The position numbers and the translations under genes were made by a program. A stretch of 23,925 nucleotides of DNA from Sterolibacterium sp964437515 (lineage in GTDB: Bacteria; Pseudomonadota; Gammaproteobacteria; Burkholderiales; Rhodocyclaceae), in the NCBI GenBank assembly GCA_964437515.1, contig CAYTHB010000041.1, positions 1 to 23,925 of the forward strand, written 5' to 3'. Shown piece after piece: positions 17,598 through 23,925 of the stretch (positions are counted from its first letter, which is position 1; each line of letters begins with the position of its first letter). The notes under the pieces are model-generated. The model saw only the letters and a list, made by a program, of their open reading frames with translations. It did no database searches and had not been told where the DNA came from.

Positions 17598-17617
17598 CGC
17601 GATTTGGCGCGGTGCTC

Positions 17618-18061
17618 TTATCGCCAGACCAGCACGGGAATGCTGGAATGGGTGAGTACGCGTTGTGTTTCACTGCCTAGCAATAGCCCGCTAATGCCAC
17701 GCCGTCCGTGCGAGGCCATGAATATCAGATCACAGCTTGCATTTTGCGCCGCTTCAATGATGGCCAGATAGGTGATGTCATTGATCGTGGATAGCGTGTC
17801 GCAGGAGACTCCTGCTTCGTTGGCTAGGGCAGAAGCTGCCGACAAGAGCGCATCGGATTGCGCTTCAGCGAGGGATGCGAACTTTTCGGGAGACGAAGGA
17901 TCAATCAAGGCGCCTTCGCCATAAAAGGCAACCGGATAGTCCGGTCTGGCAAAGAAAAAAGTGATTTTTGCACCGGTTTCCCGTGCAAAGTCGATGGCAT
18001 GTCGAACGGCCATCATGGAGAGTTCGGAACCATCGGTGGGAACAAGAATATGTTTGAACAT
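17618..18061 (-). CDS. Universal stress protein (UspA family)
   Basis: 147 aa, normal single-domain length. It begins MFKHILVPTDGSELS, the standard Usp strand with nucleotide-binding Asp, and ends with the ATP-binding signature MASHGRRGISGLLLGSETQRVL followed by SSIPVLVWR. The first Gly of the G-x2-G-x9-G-S motif is Ala here, as in many members. GGAA lies 7 nt before the ATG as ribosome-binding site. It converges with the glycosyltransferase (20 bp between stops) and diverges from phaC across 87 bp that carry two overlapping -10-like hexamers. Usps near PHA genes are often under anaerobic or stress control, but no regulator site is visible. Soluble cytoplasmic protein; the exact role cannot be told from sequence. 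Confidence 0.93.
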   Translation of the reverse strand: MFKHILVPTDGSELSMMAVRHAIDFARETGAKITFFFARPDYPVAFYGEGALIDPSSPEKFASLAEAQSDALLSAASALANEAGVSCDTLSTINDITYLAIIEAAQNASCDLIFMASHGRRGISGLLLGSETQRVLTHSSIPVLVWR

Positions 18062-18084
18062 GGCAAGGTTCCAATATCGAAGGA

Positions 18085-18107
18085 TATAATATTAGCTTTG
18101 GATTATA
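18085..18107. promoter_or_regulatory. Putative overlapping divergent promoters for uspA-like gene and phaC
   Basis: TATAAT at 18085-18090 (plus strand) and TATAAT at 18107-18102 (minus strand) face opposite ways in the 87-bp gap, giving predicted leaders of roughly 50 nt for phaC and 35 nt for the Usp gene. Neither has a good -35 hexamer, so activator dependence or misidentification are both possible. Confidence 0.4.
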
Positions 18108-18148
18108 GACAGTCCAGTGACATTGACGGGACACTAACGGAGTTTTTC

Positions 18149-19903
18149 ATGACCACAGAACATGCACCGACCCACGATCAGCCCAAGGCTAAGGCTCCAC
18201 TCACCCCCCGAGAGGCTTGGCGTGCCATTAACGAAGCGGCCGAGAATCGTATTGATCCGATCGGCATGTTCACCCCTTTGCTCCACGCACAAATGGCTTG
18301 GCTCGTGCATCCTCAGGAATTCACTGAGGCCATGAGCCGCTTTTCAATGGATGTGATGGCCTTGCAATGGCACTCCTGGCAGCGTGTGCTGGGCGCGGCT
18401 TCGCATGATATTGTGCAGCCGCATGTGGATGATCAGCGTTTCAGTGATGCGCAATGGCGCGATTCACCGAGTTGGAGTATCGCGAAGCAGTGGTATCTGT
18501 TGATGACGCGTCAGATTCAGGACATGTTGCATGAAACACCGGGGTTGTCGAGCAAGGAGCGTCGTCATTCCTCGTTCTGGAGTCGCGAGTGGCTCAATAT
18601 GCTGGCACCGACCAATTTTTTCTGGACAAATCCGGTCGCCATGCGCAAGGCGGTAGAAAGCAACGGCCAGAGCCTGATGCGGGGCTGGCAGAATTTCCTT
18701 GCGGATTACGAAGCCGGCACGATCCGTATGACGGATCCCAATGATTTCACGGTGGGCAAGAATCTGGCAACGACACCCGGCAAGGTGGTGTTCCGCAATC
18801 AGTTGCTGGAAGTCATCCATTACACACCGACGGTCGAGAAAAATTACGAGAAACCGGTGGTGATCGTCACGGCGTGGATCAACAAGCATTACATCCTCGA
18901 CATGACACCGGCCAAGAGCATGGTCAAGTATCTGCTCGATCAGGGCTTTAGTGTGTTCATCACCAGCTGGAAAAATCCTGATGAAAGCATGCGCAATGTG
19001 CAGTTTGATGATTACCTGACGGAAGGCATCGACAAAATCATCAATGTGGCCTGTGAAATCAGTGGTTCGTCCAAAGTCAATGCCGTCGGTTATTGCATCG
19101 GTGGCGCGGCGCTGACGACGTACATGGCTTGGGCAAATCGTCGTTATGCTGCGAAGGATGTGCCGGTGTCGAATGTCACCTTGCTGACATCGCTGGTGGA
19201 TTACCACAAGCCGGGTGACATTGAAATTTTTCTGGAAGACAGCACCGTCCAGTGGCTTTCAAAAAGCATGGCGGGCAAGGGCTTTCTCGAAGGCAATGAA
19301 ATGGCAGCGGCTTTCCGCTTGCTGCGTTCAAATACGCTCATCTGGCACTATGTGGTGCATGGCTGGCTCTACGGTGAAAACCCGCCCCCGTTTGACGTGC
19401 TCTACTGGAATATGGATACGACGCGGATGCCGGCGGCAATGCATGACTGGTATCTGCGCGAGTTTTATCTCAATAATAACCTCATCAAGCGCGATGCCTT
19501 GAATGTTGCGGGTGAGGCGATTGATCTTGAGCGCATCACTCAGCCGATGTACACAGTGGGTGCTGCGGATGACCACATCGCCCCCTGGAAGCAGACTTTC
19601 CGAGTCAATAATTTTGTTTCAGGATCGCGTCGCAACGTGCTATCCAGTTCGGGACACATCCTGGGTATCGTCAATCCGCCCGTCAATCCGCCTAAGCGTG
19701 AATTTTGGGTGGCCGGTGTGGAGCGTCACGACACGCCGGAGTCATGGCAGGAGCGAGCCGATCATCGTAAGGGTTCGTGGTGGGAAGACTGGATGGAATG
19801 GCTCAAGCCCCAGTCGGGTGCGCTGGTCAAGGCGGGCTCTGTGACAACGCGCAAATATCCCGCGCTGGCGGATGCCCCGGGGACTTATGTGCTGGAATCC
19901 TGA
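18149..19903 (+). CDS. phaC: Class I poly(3-hydroxyalkanoate) synthase PhaC
   Basis: 584 aa, the usual class I length (Cupriavidus PhaC is 589). It polymerises (R)-3-hydroxyacyl-CoA into storage polyester at the granule surface. The lipase-like box is GYCIGG with nucleophile C316; the catalytic Asp is D475 in GAADDHIAPW and the His is H503 in SSSGHILGIVNPP. The PHA synthase N-terminal domain is recognisable (NFFWTNPVAMRKAVESNGQS, MTDPNDFTVGKNLATTPG, VIHYTP) and the C-terminus ends in the typical YPALADAPGTYV. GGAG lies 7 nt before ATG 18149. An in-frame extension back to 17858 exists, but it would overlap the Usp coding sequence and the promoter region. No phaA, phaB, phaP or phaR is adjacent, so the gene stands alone here. 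Confidence 0.96.
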   Translation: MTTEHAPTHDQPKAKAPLTPREAWRAINEAAENRIDPIGMFTPLLHAQMAWLVHPQEFTEAMSRFSMDVMALQWHSWQRVLGAASHDIVQPHVDDQRFSDAQWRDSPSWSIAKQWYLLMTRQIQDMLHETPGLSSKERRHSSFWSREWLNMLAPTNFFWTNPVAMRKAVESNGQSLMRGWQNFLADYEAGTIRMTDPNDFTVGKNLATTPGKVVFRNQLLEVIHYTPTVEKNYEKPVVIVTAWINKHYILDMTPAKSMVKYLLDQGFSVFITSWKNPDESMRNVQFDDYLTEGIDKIINVACEISGSSKVNAVGYCIGGAALTTYMAWANRRYAAKDVPVSNVTLLTSLVDYHKPGDIEIFLEDSTVQWLSKSMAGKGFLEGNEMAAAFRLLRSNTLIWHYVVHGWLYGENPPPFDVLYWNMDTTRMPAAMHDWYLREFYLNNNLIKRDALNVAGEAIDLERITQPMYTVGAADDHIAPWKQTFRVNNFVSGSRRNVLSSSGHILGIVNPPVNPPKREFWVAGVERHDTPESWQERADHRKGSWWEDWMEWLKPQSGALVKAGSVTTRKYPALADAPGTYVLES

Positions 19904-19928
19904 ACGGGTTTTTAGCGTGAAACAACGA

Positions 19929-20056
19929 AAACGGAGTCCGTTTGAAGCTTCGAGCGTAGCGAGCAAATTAGTAGCCGCCCCTCGAGGGGGCGTAGGCGGG
20001 GTTTCACGGAGCATTGCTCCGTGCCGCCGAAGCCGGACGGCTGTGCAAAGCCGTCC
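19929..20056. repeat. Cluster of four strong hairpins (structured intergenic element)
   Basis: Within 130 bp after phaC lie four inverted repeats: AAACGGA/TCCGTTT (19929-19943); CGCCCC-TCGA-GGGGGCG (19976-19992); CACGGAGC-ATT-GCTCCGTG (20005-20023); and GGACGGCT-GTGCAA-AGCCGTCC (20035-20056). None is followed by a proper T-tract. The GAGCGTAGCGAG string at 19951-19962 and the GC-rich paired arms are reminiscent of REP/BIME-like dispersed intergenic repeats or of a structured RNA. I cannot test for other copies from one window. Confidence 0.6.
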
Positions 20057-20058
20057 GT

Positions 20059-20077
20059 GGGGGATGGGTGGGGTGGG
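20059..20077 (+). other. G-quadruplex-forming motif
   Basis: Four G-runs of 5, 3, 4 and 3 with loops AT, T and T, directly after the fourth hairpin. Loops this short predict a very stable parallel quadruplex on the plus strand, or in the RNA if phaC transcription reads through. It may be part of the same intergenic element. Confidence 0.6.
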
Positions 20078-20146
20078 CGTATCGGGTAACGATTATTTCA
20101 TCCTCTGTGGGTGGAGATGGCTACCATGATCGTTAACCTTATCGAA

Positions 20147-20178
20147 TCATCCGGAATGCAATAAGCATTTCCGGATGA
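20147..20178. terminator. Inverted repeat, possible bidirectional transcription terminator
   Basis: TCATCCGGAATGC (20147-20159), a 5-nt loop AATAA, then GCATTTCCGGATGA (20165-20178): a stem of about 13 bp with one bulged base. It sits between the structured element and the FNR/Dnr box. There is no U-tract on either strand, so a rho-independent terminator is only one reading; it may instead be a protein site or insulator. The stem ends one base before the FNR-like box. Confidence 0.4.
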
Positions 20179-20179
20179 C

Positions 20180-20220
20180 TTGACAGGCATCAAGGTTGAG
20201 CGAGAAATACCTCATAGAAT
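20180..20220 (+). promoter_or_regulatory. FNR/Dnr-type box and -10 element for the hemerythrin operon
   Basis: TTGAC-AGGC-ATCAA at 20180-20193 matches the FNR/Dnr consensus TTGAT-N4-ATCAA at 9 of 10 positions. TAGAAT at 20215-20220 is a good -10 hexamer; a start at about 20228 would put the box centre at -41.5, the classic class II FNR position. The leader to ATG 20270 would be about 42 nt. The likely activator is the Dnr-like protein encoded at 22335-23048, or a genomic FNR. Confidence 0.75.
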
Positions 20221-20269
20221 GATATAAATCCTTCCATGACACCTGTGTTTGATATTAAGCGAGTTCCCC

Positions 20270-20731
20270 ATGTCTGAAATCCGTCAGATTCTGCCTGCGC
20301 ACCATACCCATTGTGACGATCTGTTTTCTGCGGCAGAAGCCGCAGCACAGAAGGGCGATTGGGTTGCTTGTGAGTCGGCACAAAACGCATTTTCCACCGA
20401 ACTGGAGGCGCATCTATCGGCAGAAGAGCGGCTTGTGTTTCCTGCTTTTGAAAATGCGACAGGAATGCGACAAGGTCCGACGCAGGTGATGCGTATGGAA
20501 CACGAGCAGATGCGCGCGCTGGTGTCACAGATGAATGGCGCACTTCAGGCGAAAGACACCGATGCTTTTCTGGGAACCTCTGAAACACTGCTGATTTTGA
20601 TGCAGCAGCACAATATGAAGGAAGAAAACATCCTTTACCCCATGTGTGATCAGTCGCTAGCCGGGCAACTCGATACCCTGTGCGCTGAATTGCAGCAAGC
20701 GCTGGATGCAGCCAAGTGTCGAGCTCCCTAG
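20270..20731 (+). CDS. Hemerythrin-domain protein
   Basis: 153 aa from ATG 20270 (a TTG seven codons upstream is unlikely). A single four-helix hemerythrin-like domain with di-iron ligands in the expected order: H14 in HHTHCDD, H48-x3-E52 (HLSAEERLVFPAFE), H78 (MEHEQM) and H114-x3-E118 (HNMKEENILYPMCD). Such proteins bind O2 or NO at a non-haem di-iron centre or help repair iron-sulfur clusters (YtfE/RIC-like). This one lacks the extra N-terminal ScdA/RIC domain. Its stop overlaps the start of the DUF2249 gene, so the two are translationally coupled. An FNR/Dnr-type promoter lies upstream, pointing to induction under low oxygen or nitric oxide. Confidence 0.9.
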   Translation: MSEIRQILPAHHTHCDDLFSAAEAAAQKGDWVACESAQNAFSTELEAHLSAEERLVFPAFENATGMRQGPTQVMRMEHEQMRALVSQMNGALQAKDTDAFLGTSETLLILMQQHNMKEENILYPMCDQSLAGQLDTLCAELQQALDAAKCRAP

Positions 20732-20946
20732 ATCCCATCATTATCGATGGCCGTGACTTGCAACCGCCCGAACCGCTGGAACTGACGCTGGAGGCACTGG
20801 ATCGTTTGCAGCCTGGACAGGAAATCGTTCTACTGCTGCATTGCGAACCGCAGCCCTTGTATTCCATCCTGCGTCGCAATGGCTATTTTCATACGTCTAG
20901 CTATCAAGCGGATGGTACGAATGAAATCCATATTCGTAAAAATTGA
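20716..20946 (+). CDS. DUF2249-domain small protein
   Basis: 76 aa from GTG 20716, overlapping the last 16 bp of the hemerythrin gene. The sequence IDGRDLQPPEPLELTLEALDRLQPGQEIVLLLH...PLYSILRRNGYFH is a typical DUF2249 domain, a TusA-like fold of about 70 residues. The TusA-type catalytic Cys at the start is absent (Asp-Gly-Arg-Asp instead). DUF2249 proteins are repeatedly found next to hemerythrins and Dnr/NnrS-type genes in denitrifying and related proteobacteria; their biochemical role is not established. No strong ribosome-binding site, consistent with coupling. Confidence 0.85.
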   Translation: MSSSLDPIIIDGRDLQPPEPLELTLEALDRLQPGQEIVLLLHCEPQPLYSILRRNGYFHTSSYQADGTNEIHIRKN

Positions 20947-20969
20947 TTTTCAAGTGAGATGGCTGCCGT

Positions 20970-22304
20970 ATGCATCCCAATCTTTCATTTGATCAGGCAC
21001 CGCCCATCAGTGTTCCTTTTCGTTTCTTCCTGACGGCGCCCTTGTTTGGCATCGCAGCGGGGCTGTGGCTGATCTGGCGTGGAGAGACGGCATGGATATC
21101 ACGTTGGGGCATGGATGTTCTGGCCTTGATGCATCTGTTTTCCGTAGGCTTCATGCTGCAAGTCATGTGTGGCGCATTGATGCAGTTTGTTCCTGTGGCA
21201 GCAGGGGGTAATGTCTGGCGTCCACGTTTTATAGCGCATTGGGTCCACCCATTTTTAACGCTGGGTGCGGTGGCTCTTGTGATGGGCTTCATCAACCAAA
21301 ACCCCATTTTTTTTCGCTACGCAACCGGTCTTCTCTTTGTCGGACTGGGTCTGTTTTTAGTCGTACTGGGTGCTGCGCTCTTTCGCACACCGGCGCGAGG
21401 CGCGACCATCGCGGCTTTGCGTCTGGCAGGAATGGGTCTGGCCATTACATTGGTACTGGGGCTGATGCTGGCCACGATGCTGGGAGGGCATACCGGGCTT
21501 TTTGAAGGTGCGGGCTGGAACTTGGCCGAAATCGTCAATGTCCATGCGGCTTGGGGACTGGCTGGGTGGGGCTTGATACTGGTGATGGGCGTTTCTTATT
21601 TTGTCGTACCGATGTTTCAATTGACGCCGTCTTATTCAGAAAAAATGAGCCGTATCTTGCCTCGTGTGCTGTTTTTCTGGCTCCTTCTCTGGTCGATTCA
21701 TCTACTCTTCAATCCCTTGGCGATAGAAGCACAGACAGGGCAAGGATGGTTGTTGTGGGTCGCTTATCTCGTGGCGGCGGCTTACGCGCTGATCACGTTA
21801 CGATTACAGCATCGTCGTCGACGCAAGGTGACGGATGTGACCTTTTTTTTCTGGCAGGTGGCCATGGTCATTCTGTTGGTGATGCCCTTGGTCTGGTCGC
21901 TGGTTCAGGGCTTGCCTGGGCTTGCGGATCATCCGCGCGTGACATTGGGCTTGGGGGTGCTGCTCATCTGGGGTTTTTTCGTTTCTGTCATTTGCGGAAT
22001 GCTTTATAAGATCATTCCATTTCTGGTTTGGCTGCATTTGCAGAACATGGGTATCCTAAAGCTCAAGATCGTGCCTCCCAATATGAAACAGATGATTCCG
22101 GAGCGCATGATGCAGGCTCAATTTATCGTTCATTTCGCGACACTGGTCTTGCTGCTAGCGGCAACCGCATGGCCAGGTTCGGTGATGGTACGTCTAGCGG
22201 GTGGCAGCATGGTTTGCTCGCTGCTATTGCTCGAATGGAATCTTCTCGGCGCGGTTCGTTTGTATATCGATTATCGACATCGCATTCTGGCGCAGCAGGG
22301 GTGA
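20970..22304 (+). CDS. Polytopic membrane protein, NnrS / haem-copper oxidase subunit I-like
   Basis: 444 aa with about 12 predicted transmembrane segments and almost no soluble part. Conserved-looking histidines lie inside or at the ends of helices (LMHLFSVGFMLQ, IAHWVHPFLTLG, NVHAAWGLAGWGLIL, LLWSIHLLF, VWLHLQNMG), a pattern seen in haem-copper oxidase subunit I-like and NnrS-like proteins. I cannot place it firmly in one family, and the complete set of catalytic His ligands of a true oxidase is not obvious. It follows the DUF2249 gene by 23 bp and should share the FNR/Dnr-controlled promoter. A role in nitric-oxide handling or membrane haem/copper chemistry at low oxygen is inferred from neighbours. 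Confidence 0.7.
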   Translation: MHPNLSFDQAPPISVPFRFFLTAPLFGIAAGLWLIWRGETAWISRWGMDVLALMHLFSVGFMLQVMCGALMQFVPVAAGGNVWRPRFIAHWVHPFLTLGAVALVMGFINQNPIFFRYATGLLFVGLGLFLVVLGAALFRTPARGATIAALRLAGMGLAITLVLGLMLATMLGGHTGLFEGAGWNLAEIVNVHAAWGLAGWGLILVMGVSYFVVPMFQLTPSYSEKMSRILPRVLFFWLLLWSIHLLFNPLAIEAQTGQGWLLWVAYLVAAAYALITLRLQHRRRRKVTDVTFFFWQVAMVILLVMPLVWSLVQGLPGLADHPRVTLGLGVLLIWGFFVSVICGMLYKIIPFLVWLHLQNMGILKLKIVPPNMKQMIPERMMQAQFIVHFATLVLLLAATAWPGSVMVRLAGGSMVCSLLLLEWNLLGAVRLYIDYRHRILAQQG

Positions 22305-22334
22305 TGCAACAGCCGGGTCTTGACATGTAAGGAA

Positions 22335-23048
22335 TTAAAGATCGAACTGACGCAGACGAGCCATATCGTGGATGGTAATGTCCTTGCCATGCACGGTGAT
22401 GAGTCCTGAATTGGCAAGATCGTGAAAAATACGCGACAGGGTTTCGGGAGTCAGGCTCAGGCGCGAGGCAATGACCTGTTTCGAGGTGGGCAAGGCAATG
22501 GTGACTTCATTGCTGGAGCCATTGTTTTGGTTTGTTTGCCCTCCGGTTTCGCCATGTTGCAGCAAAAAACCAATGACGCGCTGGGTCGTCGAACGTAGCG
22601 AGTAGGATTCGACATCTTGCACGAGGGCATGCAAGCGCATCGACAGACCGGCCAGCATACGTCGTGCGAAGGAGGCGTCAGCGGCCAGCAGATCAAAAAC
22701 GGCATTGCGGGCGATATGCAGCAGCAGCGTGTCGATCAAGGCTTCGGCATAGACCGGATAGGGGTGATCCATGAACATCGCGGCTTCGCCAAAGCTCTGG
22801 CGCGAACCGAGGATATTGATGACTTTTTCGTTTCCCTGGCTGGAAGGAAAGGCGAGTTTCATTTGTCCAAACACCACCACATAGAAGCCGCGTGGCATGT
22901 CGCCTTTCTGAAACAACATCTCGCCTTTTTGCAGGCGTTTTTCGCGGGTGTTGTCCGCAATGTGCGACAGTTGCTCGGGTGCGAGTTCGAGAAATAGTGG
23001 TAAATGAGCCAGAATTTGAGGGATTTCGTGTGGATCGTGTTTGGGCAT
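22335..23048 (-). CDS. Crp/Fnr-family regulator, Dnr-like (no Fe-S cysteines)
   Basis: 237 aa from ATG 23048, preceded by AGGA with 7-nt spacing; an in-frame ATG at 23075 lacks such a site. Residues ~15-135 form a cNMP-binding-type sensor barrel (GEMLFQKGDMPRGFYVVVFGQMKL, SFGEAAMF). The C-terminal winged helix has a recognition helix with ETLSR, the E-x2-S-R signature that reads TTGAT half-sites. The protein contains no Cys at all, so it cannot hold the FNR [4Fe-4S] cluster; the Dnr/NnrR class, whose studied members sense NO through haem, fits better. It converges with the operon 20270-22304 (30 bp between stops), whose promoter has a matching box. It probably activates that operon under NO (inference). 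Confidence 0.88.
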   Translation of the reverse strand: MPKHDPHEIPQILAHLPLFLELAPEQLSHIADNTREKRLQKGEMLFQKGDMPRGFYVVVFGQMKLAFPSSQGNEKVINILGSRQSFGEAAMFMDHPYPVYAEALIDTLLLHIARNAVFDLLAADASFARRMLAGLSMRLHALVQDVESYSLRSTTQRVIGFLLQHGETGGQTNQNNGSSNEVTIALPTSKQVIASRLSLTPETLSRIFHDLANSGLITVHGKDITIHDMARLRQFDL

Positions 23049-23136
23049 GGGCGTTTCCTGTGAAGCGGGGAACATAACATGAATTTCAGGGTCTGCGACT
23101 CCGTGATGTCTGCAACGAGCAAGGGATGAGGGGAAA

Positions 23137-23535
23137 ATGAGCGGTTATTTGGCCATCAAGTATCTGCATGTGGCGTGTGTGATAGTGAGCGGTTGCGGTT
23201 TTGCGCTGCGCGGTTTCTGGATGCTGACGGAGTCCCCCTGGTTACAGCGGCGTGCCGTACGCATCGTGCCGCATGTCAATGACACTCTGTTGCTGACGGC
23301 GGCGATTGCCCTGGCGGTCATGAGCGGACAATACCCTTTTGTGGTTCCCTGGGTCACCGCCAAGGTACTCGGCTTGCTGGTGTATATCGTGCTGGGTTCG
23401 ATTGCTTTGAAACGTGGGCGAACCAAGACGATGCGTGTGTTGGCAGGCGTGTTTGCAATGCTGGTATTGGGCTATATCGTTTCTGTTGCCTTGACGCGCG
23501 ATCCACGCGGGCTTCTGGCAGTTTGGATGGGGTGA
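23137..23535 (+). CDS. SirB-family integral membrane protein
   Basis: 132 aa, four predicted transmembrane helices, full family length. The start MSGYLAIKYLHVACVIVSG, then FALRGFWM and the middle PHVNDTLLLTAAIALAVMSGQYPF, are characteristic of the SirB2 family, originally described as affecting invasion-gene expression in Salmonella but of unknown biochemical function. GAGGGG lies just before the ATG as ribosome-binding site. It diverges from the Dnr-like regulator across 88 bp. Many genomes have it beside respiratory or haem genes, and here hemN follows 122 bp downstream. Confidence 0.85.
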   Translation: MSGYLAIKYLHVACVIVSGCGFALRGFWMLTESPWLQRRAVRIVPHVNDTLLLTAAIALAVMSGQYPFVVPWVTAKVLGLLVYIVLGSIALKRGRTKTMRVLAGVFAMLVLGYIVSVALTRDPRGLLAVWMG

Positions 23536-23657
23536 AATTTTGCCGCCATAAGGTGTAATAAACAGGCATGAATATGGTAGGCTAACCGATTGCCTTTGCA
23601 ATGACACAATGGCAGCCTGCGCACAAAATACAGAACATACAGATTCCAGGATTTTCC

Positions 23658-23925
23658 ATGAATGCACCGCACCACGACACAGATGTCCTCTTTGATGAGT
23701 CGCTGATCCGCCGTTTTGATGTCAATGGCCCGCGCTATACCTCGTATCCGACCGCAGATCGTTTTACCGCAGACTTCGGGCCGAACAATTACACGCACTG
23801 GCTGCAACATCGCACCGTGGGCGGCGATGCGCGGCCGCTGTCGTTGTATATGCATATCCCGTTCTGCAATACGATCTGCTATTACTGCGCGTGCAACAAG
23901 ATCATCACCAAGGATCACGGGCGTT
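23658..23925 (+). CDS. hemN: Oxygen-independent coproporphyrinogen III oxidase HemN (5' part, cut by window end)
   Basis: Only the first 89 codons are present; the frame is open to the window edge. RRFDVNGPRYTSYPTADRF is the typical HemN opening. SLYMHIPFCNTICYYCACNK carries the radical-SAM motif C-x3-C-x2-C that binds the [4Fe-4S] cluster, with the additional HemN Cys two residues on. The enzyme decarboxylates coproporphyrinogen III to protoporphyrinogen IX without O2 in anaerobic haem synthesis. CCAGG with 7-nt spacing precedes the ATG. Its position near a Dnr-type regulator fits an anaerobic theme; only a weak TTG-N8-CAA match (23596-23609) lies upstream. Confidence 0.95.
   Translation, partial: MNAPHHDTDVLFDESLIRRFDVNGPRYTSYPTADRFTADFGPNNYTHWLQHRTVGGDARPLSLYMHIPFCNTICYYCACNKIITKDHGR

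Noticed and set aside
17858..18148. 97-residue N-terminal extension of PhaC in the open frame
   Set aside because: It would overlap the Usp gene on the other strand and the promoter region. ATG 18149 has a good GGAG site and gives normal class I PhaC length.
23596..23609. TTGCA-N4-CACAA as an FNR/Dnr box upstream of hemN
   Set aside because: Only the outer TTG and CAA triplets match the consensus (6 of 10). hemN is often FNR-regulated, but this site is too weak to call.

Overview
The window looks like a chromosomal segment of a Gram-negative proteobacterium, most likely a betaproteobacterium with moderate GC. The reasons are an outer-membrane secretin, a class I PHA synthase, a Crp/Fnr regulator of the Dnr type, a SirB-family protein and oxygen-independent HemN. 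I cannot assign a genus. No tRNA, rRNA, CRISPR array, transposase or integrase was seen.

Layout. (1) 10-4192, minus strand: three tightly packed type IVb pilus (R64/TCP-like) genes, in transcription order a TcpQ/PilL-like protein, the secretin PilN and PilO2; the operon runs off the left edge. (2) 4205-4976: a long T/G-rich gap with no credible gene. (3) 4977-17597, plus strand: a gene for a giant protein (2766 aa) made of 308 uninterrupted octapeptides and ending in a calcium-binding and type I secretion-like tail, followed by two FkbM-family methyltransferases and a TPR/GT41 (SPINDLY/OGT-like) glycosyltransferase. (4) 17618-19903: a universal stress protein diverging from phaC. (5) 19904-20269: a gene-free stretch with four strong hairpins, a G-quadruplex motif, a further inverted repeat and a well-formed FNR/Dnr-type promoter. 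(6) 20270-23048: hemerythrin, DUF2249 protein and a polytopic haem-copper-oxidase/NnrS-like membrane protein, converging with a Cys-free Dnr-like regulator. (7) 23137-23925: a SirB-family membrane protein and the start of hemN.

The most interesting part is region 3. The octapeptide array keeps an exact 24-nt register over 7392 nt. It also shows a higher-order pattern: marker octads recur every 10 octads (80 aa), and a second marker type starts blocks whose spacing is always 7+10n octads. Nearly every octad offers Ser/Thr, and the next genes encode an O-GlcNAc-transferase-like enzyme and two probable O-methyltransferases. I infer a dedicated system in which a huge secreted or surface Thr/Ser-rich fibre is O-glycosylated in the cytoplasm, with the sugars possibly O-methylated, before type I export. 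The divergent type IVb pilus genes may or may not be functionally linked.

Region 6 looks like a low-oxygen or nitric-oxide response module. The regulator's ETLSR recognition helix fits the TTGAC-N4-ATCAA box centred 41.5 bp before the predicted start of the hemerythrin operon.
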